A DNA stretch of 64,000 nt from Microbacterium protaetiae (GTDB taxonomy: Bacteria > Actinomycetota > Actinomycetes > Actinomycetales > Microbacteriaceae), in NCBI RefSeq assembly GCF_004135285.1, contig NZ_CP035494.1:3720001-3784000 (forward strand), in the 5' to 3' direction. The translations under genes were made by a program, and so were the position numbers. Shown in pieces: positions 56,168 through 63,327 of this stretch (position 1 is the first letter of the stretch; each line of letters starts with the position of its first letter). The notes below the pieces were generated by a model. It did no database searches, was not told the DNA's origin, and saw only the letters and a program-made list of their open reading frames with translations.

Positions 56168-56980
56168 GTGCACGTGCTCTCCGTCAGCTCTCTCAAGGGT
56201 GGCGTCGGCAAGACGACTGTGACCCTCGGACTCGCCTCAGCGGCGTTCGCCCGGGGTGTCAAGACGCTCGTCGTCGACCTCGACCCTCAGTCCGACGTGT
56301 CCACGGGCATGGACATCCAAGTCGCCGGGCGCCTCAACGTCGCCGACGTGCTGGCCAATCCGAAGGAGAAGGTGGTCCGTCAGGCGATCACCTCCAGCGG
56401 GTGGGCGAAGGTGCATCCCGGCACCATCGACGTCATGATCGGCAGCCCCTCGGCGATCAACTTCGACGGGCCGCACCCGAGCGTTCGCGATGTGTGGAAG
56501 CTCGAGGAGGCCCTGGCCGCCGTCGAAGCCGACTACGACCTCGTGCTGGTCGACTGCGCGCCGTCGCTGAACGCCCTCACGCGCACCGCGTGGGCAGCCA
56601 GCGACCGGGTGATCGTGGTGACCGAGCCGGGCTTGTTCTCGGTCGCGGCCGCCGACCGAGCACTGCGCGCCATCGAAGAGATCCGCCGTGGCCTGTCCCC
56701 GCGGCTGCAGCCCTTGGGCATTGTGGTCAACCGCGTGCGCCCGCAGTCGATCGAGCACCAGTTCCGCATCAAGGAGCTGCGCGACATGTTCGGCCCGCTG
56801 GTGCTCTCACCGCAACTGCCCGAGCGCACCTCGCTGCAGCAGGCGCAGGGTGCGGCCAAGCCGCTGCACATCTGGCCCGGCGACTCGGCTCAAGAGCTCG
56901 CCGCCGACTTCGACGCGCTACTGGATCGCGTCATGCGCACCGGGCGGATTCCGTCGCCCGACGGCAGCGTCCTGGCCTGA
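56168..56980 (+). CDS. ParA family ATPase (orphan)
   Basis: 270 aa deviant-Walker ATPase: SLKGGVGKTTVTLGLASAA at residues 8-26, DLDPQSDVSTGMD, DCAPSLNALTR. No parB or parS is adjacent, so this is probably not the chromosomal ParA of the origin region but a paralogue for cargo positioning. GTG start; TAACGT lies 8 bases upstream. Divergent from pyc and convergent with a merR gene. Confidence 0.88.
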   Translation: MHVLSVSSLKGGVGKTTVTLGLASAAFARGVKTLVVDLDPQSDVSTGMDIQVAGRLNVADVLANPKEKVVRQAITSSGWAKVHPGTIDVMIGSPSAINFDGPHPSVRDVWKLEEALAAVEADYDLVLVDCAPSLNALTRTAWAASDRVIVVTEPGLFSVAAADRALRAIEEIRRGLSPRLQPLGIVVNRVRPQSIEHQFRIKELRDMFGPLVLSPQLPERTSLQQAQGAAKPLHIWPGDSAQELAADFDALLDRVMRTGRIPSPDGSVLA

Positions 56981-56994
56981 GCGAGTCGAAACGA

Positions 56995-57540
56995 CTACGC
57001 CGTGCGCTTTGCGCGACGGGCAGCCAGCTCATCGACCGGGTCGGGCTTGGTCGCATCGAAGTCGAGCAGTGTCGACTCGACCTCGGTGAGCACCTTGCCC
57101 ACCGCGATGCCGAACACGCCCTGACCCCGGCTGACCAGGTCGATCACCTCGTCGTTCGAGGTGCACAGATACACCGAGGCGCCATCGCTCATCAGCGTGG
57201 TGCCGGCGAGATCGCGGATGCCGGCGGCGCGCAGCTGCTCGACCGCGGTGCGGATCTGCTGCAGCGAGATGCCGGTGTCGAGCAGTCGCTTCACGAGCTT
57301 GAGCACGAGGATGTCGCGGAAGCCGTACAGGCGCTGACTTCCCGAACCGGTCGCACCGCGCACGGTGGGTTCGACGAGCTCGGTGCGGGCCCAGTAATCG
57401 AGCTGGCGGTAGGTGATTCCGGCGGCACGCGCGGCGACCGCGCCCCGATAGCCGACTTCGTCGTCCATCGCAGGAAGTCCGTCGGTGAACAGGAGATCCA
57501 CCCCGAACCGCTGCTCGCCCGTGGCATCATCAGCGGTCAT
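56995..57540 (-). CDS. MerR family transcriptional regulator (Rv1830-like)
   Basis: 181 aa. MerR-type winged helix (VAARAAGITYRQLDYWARTE and LVEPTVRGATGSGSQRLYGF), coiled coil (ILVLKLVKRLLDTGISLQQI) and a C-terminal domain found in the Rv1830 group (VYLCTSNDEVIDLVSRGQGV). ATG follows GAGGGGG. Its promoter contains a perfect 17 bp palindrome just after the -10, likely the autoregulatory operator. It follows ftsR and garA on the same strand, as in M. tuberculosis, but without the intervening nuclease gene. Confidence 0.88.
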   Translation of the reverse strand: MTADDATGEQRFGVDLLFTDGLPAMDDEVGYRGAVAARAAGITYRQLDYWARTELVEPTVRGATGSGSQRLYGFRDILVLKLVKRLLDTGISLQQIRTAVEQLRAAGIRDLAGTTLMSDGASVYLCTSNDEVIDLVSRGQGVFGIAVGKVLTEVESTLLDFDATKPDPVDELAARRAKRTA

Positions 57541-57563
57541 CGCGATCCCCCTCTTCCGTTTTG

Positions 57564-57606
57564 CGTGGAATCATTCCACGGTAGATGAGCTTTGTCCCTC
57601 GGGCAA
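57564..57606 (-). promoter_or_regulatory. merR promoter with palindromic operator
   Basis: On the minus strand: -35 TTGCCC (57606-57601), 17-base spacer, -10 TACCGT (57583-57578), then the palindrome CGTGGAAT-G-ATTCCACG (57580-57564) overlapping the -10 and the presumed start site. Good placement for repression. Confidence 0.65.
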
Positions 57607-57643
57607 CGACATCGGTGTTCCCGACGCGGCGTGTCGCCGGTCG

Positions 57644-58333
57644 TCATCGCACGAGCCGCTCCAGCGCGGCGCGCACGAAGTGCGACCGCACGTCGGCAAG
57701 CCGCGCCGCCAGCTCGGGGGCCAATTCTCCGGCACGCCCGCGGGAGGCGGCATCCGTCCGCCGCAGCAGCGGCGCCAACGCCGACTCGATCAGGGCGACC
57801 TCACGGTCGACCGACTGGCGCAGAGTGCGAATGTGTCGCGGTTCGATGCCGTGTCGCTCGAGCGCGACCAGAGACCTGAGCACCGCCAGCGTCTGATCGG
57901 TGTAGCTGTCTGAGGCCGCTATCACACCGGTGCTGATGGCGTCGTTGAGCAGCTGCGGGCTGGCCGCAGCCGAGCGCAGCAGCTCATCACGGCGATAGCG
58001 ACGGGGCGCCGGAGTGATCGACGGAGGCACCGAGACCGGTGCCGACGGCGCACGACCCGCGTCGACGTCTGCCATGTACTCGCGGATGCGCGCCAGCGGC
58101 AGGTAGTGGTCGCGCTGCAGTGTGAGGGCCAACCGCAGCCGCTCCACATCATCGAGCGTGAACTTGCGGTAGCCCGACTCGGTGCGCAACGGCGTCACGA
58201 TGCCCTGCACCTCGAGAAAGCGCAGCTTGCTCGCCGTCAGTCCCGGGAACTCCGCACTCAGCCGCGCCAGCACCTGACCGATGCTCAGTGCTCCCCCGTT
58301 CGCAGCGCGGCGGGGGGCGGAGGCGGACGCCAT
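57644..58333 (-). CDS. ftsR: MerR-type regulator FtsR (Rv1828/Cg1631-like)
   Basis: 229 aa. N-terminal MerR-like DNA-binding domain (LSIGQVLARLSAEFPGLTAS and KLRFLEVQGIVTPLRTESGY), then a helical effector region. The corynebacterial orthologue FtsR activates ftsZ expression; the gene position directly after the OdhI/GarA gene is the same. The start overlaps the garA stop (ATG 58333, or GTG 58336 one codon earlier). Confidence 0.88.
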   Translation of the reverse strand: MASASAPRRAANGGALSIGQVLARLSAEFPGLTASKLRFLEVQGIVTPLRTESGYRKFTLDDVERLRLALTLQRDHYLPLARIREYMADVDAGRAPSAPVSVPPSITPAPRRYRRDELLRSAAASPQLLNDAISTGVIAASDSYTDQTLAVLRSLVALERHGIEPRHIRTLRQSVDREVALIESALAPLLRRTDAASRGRAGELAPELAARLADVRSHFVRAALERLVR

Positions 58334-58827
58334 CACTTCTCCGCGTCAGCGGTGAGGTCTGCGGGTGAGACGAAGAAGTTCAGCCGGAATTTTCCGATGC
58401 GCACTTCGGCGCCGTTGACCAGGCTCGCCCGATCGACACGCTCGCCGTTCACGTAGGTACCGTTGAGCGATCGCTGGTCGACGATCTCGAAGCGGTTGCG
58501 GTCGCGGGTGATCTCGGCATGACGACGCGACACTGTCACGTCATCGAAGAAGATGTCGGCTTCGGGATGCCGCCCCACCGTCATCACGTCGTTGTCGAGC
58601 AGGTAACGCGCCCCGGCGGTCGGACCCGAGCGCACCAGCAGCAGTGCGGCGCCCGAGGGCAGTGCATCGATGGCGTTCAGCTCGGCGTCACTGAGCTCAC
58701 TGCCGAACGGCACGAAGGACAGATCGGAGTCATGACCGAACGTCTGCGTCGTATCGTTCGACGCGTGCGCGGGCACGCCCGGGCCGCGGCGGATGTCACC
58801 GGCGTCACGGCGGCGGTTCTCGTCCAC
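58333..58827 (-). CDS. garA: FHA-domain metabolic regulator GarA/OdhI
   Basis: 164 aa phosphothreonine-binding protein that inhibits 2-oxoglutarate dehydrogenase and affects glutamate enzymes when unphosphorylated. N-terminal phosphorylation segment NDTTQTFGHD resembles the ETTS/ETTQTF kinase site. FHA core about residues 65-150 with VGRHPEADIFFDD, VSRRHAEI and SLNGTYVNG. GTG start after AAAGGGAGG; TAGTCT upstream is a probable -10. The PASTA kinase at 42881-44821 is a candidate upstream kinase. Confidence 0.92.
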   Translation of the reverse strand: MDENRRRDAGDIRRGPGVPAHASNDTTQTFGHDSDLSFVPFGSELSDAELNAIDALPSGAALLLVRSGPTAGARYLLDNDVMTVGRHPEADIFFDDVTVSRRHAEITRDRNRFEIVDQRSLNGTYVNGERVDRASLVNGAEVRIGKFRLNFFVSPADLTADAEK

Positions 58828-58922
58828 GGTCGTCCTCCCTTTCCCCCAAGACTAACCGATTCGACCCTATTGAAGAGGGCCGGGCCCTGTCCACTTCTGA
58901 GCCGGTACCACGACACGGCGGG

Positions 58923-58928
58923 TAGGCT
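58923..58928 (+). promoter_or_regulatory. -10 element of leaderless copC promoter
   Basis: TAGGCT, 7 bases before the GTG at 58936. Confidence 0.4.
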
Positions 58929-58935
58929 CGCGGCC

Positions 58936-59487
58936 GTGAGAGTCTTCGCCGCCATCGCCGCCGCTGCGCTGGCCGCCATCGCCGTTCTCGGCGTGGCCGC
59001 CCCCGCCTCGGCGCACGACCAGCTGTTGTCCACAGACCCCCAGGACGGCGCCACGGTGGCGACCCTGCCCGATGTGGTGACCCTCACCTTCAGCGACATC
59101 GTGCAAGACGCCGGGGCCGAGGCGAACCAGATCAAGGTGATGGATGCCGCGTGCAACGTCATCGACGACGGCGCGCTGACGATCGCCGACAACGTGGTCA
59201 CCCAGCCGGTCAGCGGATCGGCCACCGGGCCGATCACCGTGCTCTGGCGGGTCGTGTCGCGCGACGGCCACCCCGTCTCGGGTGAGTTCTCGTTCACTGT
59301 CGGCGACACCCAGGCCGCGGCATCCCCCACCAGCACCTGCGCGGGTGACGACGCTGCCACGGTCGCGCCGATCGCCAGCACGCCCTCTCCGTTGCCGTGG
59401 ATCATCGGCGGCGTCATCCTGCTGGCGGTCGTGGTCGGGGTGATAGCGCTGCTGGTGACCCGCTCGCGACGTCCCGACGACCAGTAG
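58936..59487 (+). CDS. CopC domain exported membrane-anchored protein
   Basis: 183 aa. Signal peptide ending ASAHD, so the mature N-terminus begins with His, the copper ligand position of CopC/YobA proteins. A CopC beta-sandwich follows (LLSTDPQDGATVATLPDVVT, LWRVVSRDGHPVSGEFSFTV), a Ser/Thr-rich linker and a C-terminal helix (WIIGGVILLAVVVGVIALLV). Two cysteines may form a disulfide. No copD is adjacent. Presumed copper binding outside the membrane. Confidence 0.85.
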   Translation: MRVFAAIAAAALAAIAVLGVAAPASAHDQLLSTDPQDGATVATLPDVVTLTFSDIVQDAGAEANQIKVMDAACNVIDDGALTIADNVVTQPVSGSATGPITVLWRVVSRDGHPVSGEFSFTVGDTQAAASPTSTCAGDDAATVAPIASTPSPLPWIIGGVILLAVVVGVIALLVTRSRRPDDQ

Positions 59488-59490
59488 GCT
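59485..59490 (+). promoter_or_regulatory. -10 element of leaderless lpdA promoter
   Basis: TAGGCT, 6 bases before the ATG at 59497; it overlaps the copC stop codon. Confidence 0.5.
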
Positions 59491-59496
59491 GGGAAC

Positions 59497-60894
59497 ATGC
59501 CACATTATGACGTCGTCATCCTCGGCGCCGGTCCCGGCGGATACGTCGCGGCCGTGCGTAGCGCCCAGCTCGGGCTGAACACCGCCATCATCGAAGAGAA
59601 GTACTGGGGCGGTGTCTGCCTGAACGTCGGCTGCATCCCCTCCAAGGCGCTGCTGAAGAACGCCGACCTCGCCCACCAGGTACTGCACAAGGCAGACCTG
59701 TTCGGGATCTCGGGGGACGTGCACTTCGACTTCGGCGTCGCATGGGACCGCAGCCGCAAGGTGTCTGAGACGCACGTCAAGGGCATCCATTTCCTCATGA
59801 AGAAGAACAAGGTCACCGAGTACACCGGCCGCGGATCGTTCACCGGCCCGAACGCCATCACGGTGACCAAGGACGACGGGTCGACCGAAGAGGTGACCTT
59901 CGACAACGCGATCATCTCGACCGGGTCGACGGTGCGCACCCTGCCGGGCGTGGCCATCGGCGGAAACATCGTCACGTACGAAGAGCAGATCATGAGCCGT
60001 GAGCTGCCGGGTTCGATCGTGATCGTCGGTGCCGGCGCTATCGGCATGGAGTTCGGCTTCATCCTGCGCAACTTCGGTGTGGACGTCACGATCATCGAAT
60101 TCCTCGACCGTGCGCTGCCCAACGAAGACGCCGACGTCTCGAAAGAGATCACCAAGCAGTACAAGGGCTACGGGATCGACATCCTCACCTCCACAAAGGT
60201 CGAGAAGGTCGATGACCAGGGCTCCAAGGTCGTCGTCAGCTATACGGGCAAAGACGGCAACCCGGGCTCGATCGAGGCCGACAAGGTGCTCATGTCGGTC
60301 GGGTTCGCGCCGAACGTCGAGAACTTCGGGCTGGAGAACACCGGCGTCTCGCTCACCGAGCGCGGCGCCATCGACATCGACGACTACATGCGCACGAACG
60401 TGCCGCACATCTACGCGATCGGCGACGTGACCGCCAAGCTGCAGCTGGCCCACGTGGCCGAGGCGCAGGCGGTCGTGGCCGCCGAGACCATCGCCGGCGC
60501 TGAGACCATGACCCTCGGCGACTATCGGATGATGCCGCGCGCGACCTTCTGCACCCCGCAGGTCGCCTCGTTCGGCCTCACCGAGCAGCAGGCCCGCGAT
60601 GCCGGTTACGACGTCAAGGTCGCGAAGTTCCCGTTCTCGGCCAACGGCAAGGCCAACGGCCTGGGCGAGCCGATCGGGTTCGTCAAGCTCATCGCCGACG
60701 GCGAGCACCTCGAGCTGCTCGGCGGCCACCTGATCGGCCCCGACGTCTCGGAGCTGCTGCCCGAGCTGACCCTCGCGCAGAAGTGGGACCTCACCGCTCT
60801 CGAGGCCGCCCGCAACGTGCACACGCACCCGACGCTGTCCGAGGCCCTGCAGGAGGGCTTCCACGGCCTGGCGGGGCACATGATCAACCTCTAG
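59497..60894 (+). CDS. lpdA: dihydrolipoyl dehydrogenase
   Basis: 465 aa flavoprotein disulfide reductase, E3 of the 2-oxoacid dehydrogenase complexes. FAD site [20 protein letters not shown], redox disulfide [16 protein letters not shown] site [15 protein letters not shown], and the C-terminal [10 protein letters not shown] with the catalytic His-Glu pair. Its position near garA is consistent with control of 2-oxoglutarate dehydrogenase. It ends at a strong terminator. Confidence 0.96.
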   Translation: MPHYDVVILGAGPGGYVAAVRSAQLGLNTAIIEEKYWGGVCLNVGCIPSKALLKNADLAHQVLHKADLFGISGDVHFDFGVAWDRSRKVSETHVKGIHFLMKKNKVTEYTGRGSFTGPNAITVTKDDGSTEEVTFDNAIISTGSTVRTLPGVAIGGNIVTYEEQIMSRELPGSIVIVGAGAIGMEFGFILRNFGVDVTIIEFLDRALPNEDADVSKEITKQYKGYGIDILTSTKVEKVDDQGSKVVVSYTGKDGNPGSIEADKVLMSVGFAPNVENFGLENTGVSLTERGAIDIDDYMRTNVPHIYAIGDVTAKLQLAHVAEAQAVVAAETIAGAETMTLGDYRMMPRATFCTPQVASFGLTEQQARDAGYDVKVAKFPFSANGKANGLGEPIGFVKLIADGEHLELLGGHLIGPDVSELLPELTLAQKWDLTALEAARNVHTHPTLSEALQEGFHGLAGHMINL

Positions 60895-60910
60895 ACTGTC
60901 CGCCGTACCG

Positions 60911-60952
60911 ACGACGCCGCCCTGCTCGAAGCCGAGGGCGGCGTCGTTGTTT
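60911..60952 (+). terminator. intrinsic terminator after lpdA
   Basis: ACGACGCCGCCCT (60911-60923) and AGGGCGGCGTCGT (60935-60947) form a perfect 13 bp stem with an 11-base loop, followed by TGTTT. Confidence 0.85.
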
Positions 60953-60966
60953 GCGGTCGAAGACAG

Positions 60967-60972
60967 TAATGT
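60967..60972 (+). promoter_or_regulatory. -10 element of the small gene-CYTH pair
   Basis: TAATGT, 6 bases before the ATG at 60979, right after the lpdA terminator. Confidence 0.45.
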
Positions 60973-60978
60973 GTGTGC

Positions 60979-61206
60979 ATGGCCATCGCACGTCTTGCCG
61001 GAGGCCCGCTCGACGGGCAGATCATCCCCCTCGAACCGGGGGTGTCAGACTCGCTGATCATCCCCTACGGGGAGGGGCAGCTCATCTACAAGCGCGCCAG
61101 CGCCGAAGAGCACACCGGGGAACACGACGGCCCCACCGAGTCGCGCTTCGTGTACGCCGAGGCGACCGAAGACATCAATCCCGATCCCGACGGCCGGGAC
61201 GAGTGA
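60979..61206 (+). CDS. small conserved actinobacterial protein, function unknown
   Basis: 75 aa, soluble and acidic at the C-terminus (DINPDPDGRDE). The pattern ARLAGGPLDGQIIPLEPGVS then FVYAEATE recurs in small proteins of actinobacteria and phages, with no known function. ATG 60979 is placed by a -10 box 6 bases upstream; an in-frame start two codons earlier is less likely. Coding is supported by the 4-base GTGA overlap with the CYTH gene. Confidence 0.75.
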   Translation: MAIARLAGGPLDGQIIPLEPGVSDSLIIPYGEGQLIYKRASAEEHTGEHDGPTESRFVYAEATEDINPDPDGRDE

Positions 61207-61832
61207 GTCCGCAGCCCGCCCACTCGCTGGAGGTCGAGCGCAAGTACGACGTCGATGAGGGGGCGCAGCTGCCGGACTGGACTGCGCTGTCGATCGTCGC
61301 ACGAGTGGATGCCGCAGAGCACCGTGCTCTCGACGCGCAATACCGTGACACCGCCGACCTTGCACTCGGCCGCGCGGGCGTGGCCGTGCGGCGCCGTGTC
61401 GGAGGGCCGGATGCCGGCTGGCACATCAAGGCGTCGGCCGCCGAGGGGAAACACGAGTGGCAGTGGCCGCTGGGTGAAGACGTTGATGAAGACGTGCCCG
61501 CCGAGCTGCTGAAAGCGCTGACCCGATGGACGACCGCCCCGCTCGTGCCCCTGGCGCGCATCCGCAACGATCGGGTCGCATACGCCTTGCGCGATGCGTC
61601 GGGGGCTGTGGTGGCCGAAGTGGTCGACGATCACGTCGAGGCGCGTGACCAGCGCACGGGCGCGGAATCGTCGTGGCGCGAATGGGAGGTCGAGCTCGGT
61701 CCTGCCGCGCCCGACGACCATGCCGCGTTCTTCGCCGAGGTCGACGCTCTGGTCATCGCCGCCGGCGGCCGGGTCGCGGCATCCGACTCGAAGCTGGCGC
61801 GGGCGATCAGTGGGTCGGGAAGCCCAGGCTGA
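61203..61832 (+). CDS. CYTH domain protein
   Basis: 209 aa. CYTH (triphosphate tunnel metalloenzyme) signature LEVERKYDV (ExExK) at residues 9-17, then alternating acidic/basic strands (VRRRVGGPDAGWHIKAS, EWEVELGP). Such proteins hydrolyse inorganic triphosphate or bind phosphate polymers; no CHAD domain is attached. GTG 61203 overlaps the stop of the preceding small gene. Its 3' end overlaps convergent mmsA by 26 bases. Confidence 0.88.
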   Translation: MSPQPAHSLEVERKYDVDEGAQLPDWTALSIVARVDAAEHRALDAQYRDTADLALGRAGVAVRRRVGGPDAGWHIKASAAEGKHEWQWPLGEDVDEDVPAELLKALTRWTTAPLVPLARIRNDRVAYALRDASGAVVAEVVDDHVEARDQRTGAESSWREWEVELGPAAPDDHAAFFAEVDALVIAAGGRVAASDSKLARAISGSGSPG

Positions 61833-63312
61833 TCTGGCTCTCGCTCGGCTCGGGCCAGCGACTGGTGACCACCTTGCGGCGCGTATAGAAGTTGAAGGCC
61901 TCAGACCCGTACATGTGCGTGTCGCCGAACAGTGAGTTCTTCCACCCGCCGAACGAGAACGACCCGACGGGCACGGGGATCGGCACGTTGATGCCCACCA
62001 TGCCGACCTGGATGTCGTACTCGAACTGGCGCGCAGTCTTGCCGTCACGAGTGAAGATCGCCGTGCCGTTGCCGTACGGATTGTCGTTGATCAGCTGCAC
62101 GGCTTCGTCGTAGCTGTCCACGCGCAGCACCGACAGCACCGGCCCGAACACCTCTTCGTCGTACACGCGCATTCCCGGGGCGACCTCGTCGACGAGGGAT
62201 GCCCCGAGGAAGAATCCGTCGGAGTCGAACTGCTGCTCGCGCCCGTCGACGACGAGCTTCGCCCCCTCGGGTTCGGCGCCCGCGACGAAACCGCGCACCC
62301 GCTCGCGTGCGGCCGCGGTGATGAGCGGTCCGATCTCGTTGTCGGGATCGAAGCCGTCGCCGATGCGCAGGTTCTTCATGCGCGCGGCGATCTTGGCGAC
62401 CAGTTCGTCGCCCACACCACCCACCGCGACCACGGCCGAAATAGCCATGCACCGCTCGCCGGCGGAGCCGAACCCTGCCGATACCGCGGCGTCGGCTGCG
62501 GCATCCAGATCGGCATCGGGCATGACGATCATGTGGTTCTTCGCGCCGCCGAGCGCCTGCACGCGCTTTGAGTGCGCGGCTGCCTCGGTGTAGATGTACC
62601 TGGCGATCGGCGTGGACCCGACGAACGAGACACCACGGATGATCGGGTCGGCCAAGATGGCGTCGACGGCTGCCTTGTCGCCGTGCACGACGTTGAGCAC
62701 GCCGTCGGGCAGCCCTGCCTCACGGAAGGCGTCGGCGATCCACACCGAGGCGGAGGGGTCGCGCTCACTGGGCTTGAGGATCACGGCGTTGCCGGCGGCG
62801 ATCGCGGTGGGCACCATCCACAGGGGCAGCATCGCCGGGAAATTGAACGGCGTGATGCAGGCGACCACACCCAACGGCTGGCGCACCTGATGCACGTCGA
62901 GTCCGGTGGCGATCTGCTCGGAATACTCGCCCTTGAGGTGGTGCATCAGCCCGGTGCAGAACTCGACGTTCTCGAGCCCGCGGGCGACCTCGCCGCGGGC
63001 ATCGGGCACCGTCTTGCCGTGCTCGGCCGTGATGATGCGGGCGAGTTCGTCAGCCCGGGAGGTGATGATCTCGCGCACCTGGAACATCAGCTGTGCGCGC
63101 TTGACGAGGCCGACGTCACGCCACGCCTTCTGCGCTTCGGCGGCGGTGCGCGCCGCCTCGGCGACCAGATCCGCGTCGGCCAGACCTATCTCGCCGGTGG
63201 CCACGCCGTGCGCGGGGTTGTAGACGGTGCCGCGGCGCTCGCCCGGGTCGATGCGCCGCCCGCCGATGATGTGCGGGATCTGGGTGAGAGTGGTCTCAGT
63301 GACGGTGGTCAT
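61807..63312 (-). CDS. mmsA: CoA-acylating methylmalonate-semialdehyde dehydrogenase
   Basis: 501 aa aldehyde dehydrogenase of valine (and inositol) breakdown, giving propionyl-CoA from methylmalonate semialdehyde. Seen: ITPFNFPAMLPLWMVPTAIA, FVGSTPIARYIY, catalytic Cys in GERCMAISAV and the SFSFGGWKNSLFGD segment. It starts 15 bases after mmsB in the same direction. Its 3' end overlaps the CYTH gene. Confidence 0.94.
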   Translation of the reverse strand: MTTVTETTLTQIPHIIGGRRIDPGERRGTVYNPAHGVATGEIGLADADLVAEAARTAAEAQKAWRDVGLVKRAQLMFQVREIITSRADELARIITAEHGKTVPDARGEVARGLENVEFCTGLMHHLKGEYSEQIATGLDVHQVRQPLGVVACITPFNFPAMLPLWMVPTAIAAGNAVILKPSERDPSASVWIADAFREAGLPDGVLNVVHGDKAAVDAILADPIIRGVSFVGSTPIARYIYTEAAAHSKRVQALGGAKNHMIVMPDADLDAAADAAVSAGFGSAGERCMAISAVVAVGGVGDELVAKIAARMKNLRIGDGFDPDNEIGPLITAAARERVRGFVAGAEPEGAKLVVDGREQQFDSDGFFLGASLVDEVAPGMRVYDEEVFGPVLSVLRVDSYDEAVQLINDNPYGNGTAIFTRDGKTARQFEYDIQVGMVGINVPIPVPVGSFSFGGWKNSLFGDTHMYGSEAFNFYTRRKVVTSRWPEPSESQISLGFPTH

Positions 63313-63327
63313 GGCGTGTCCTTCGAT

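Noticed and set aside
59025-59033. DnaA box-like TTGTCCACA inside copC
   Set aside because: A single isolated copy in a coding region; no cluster, AT-rich unwinding region, or dnaA/dnaN genes nearby.
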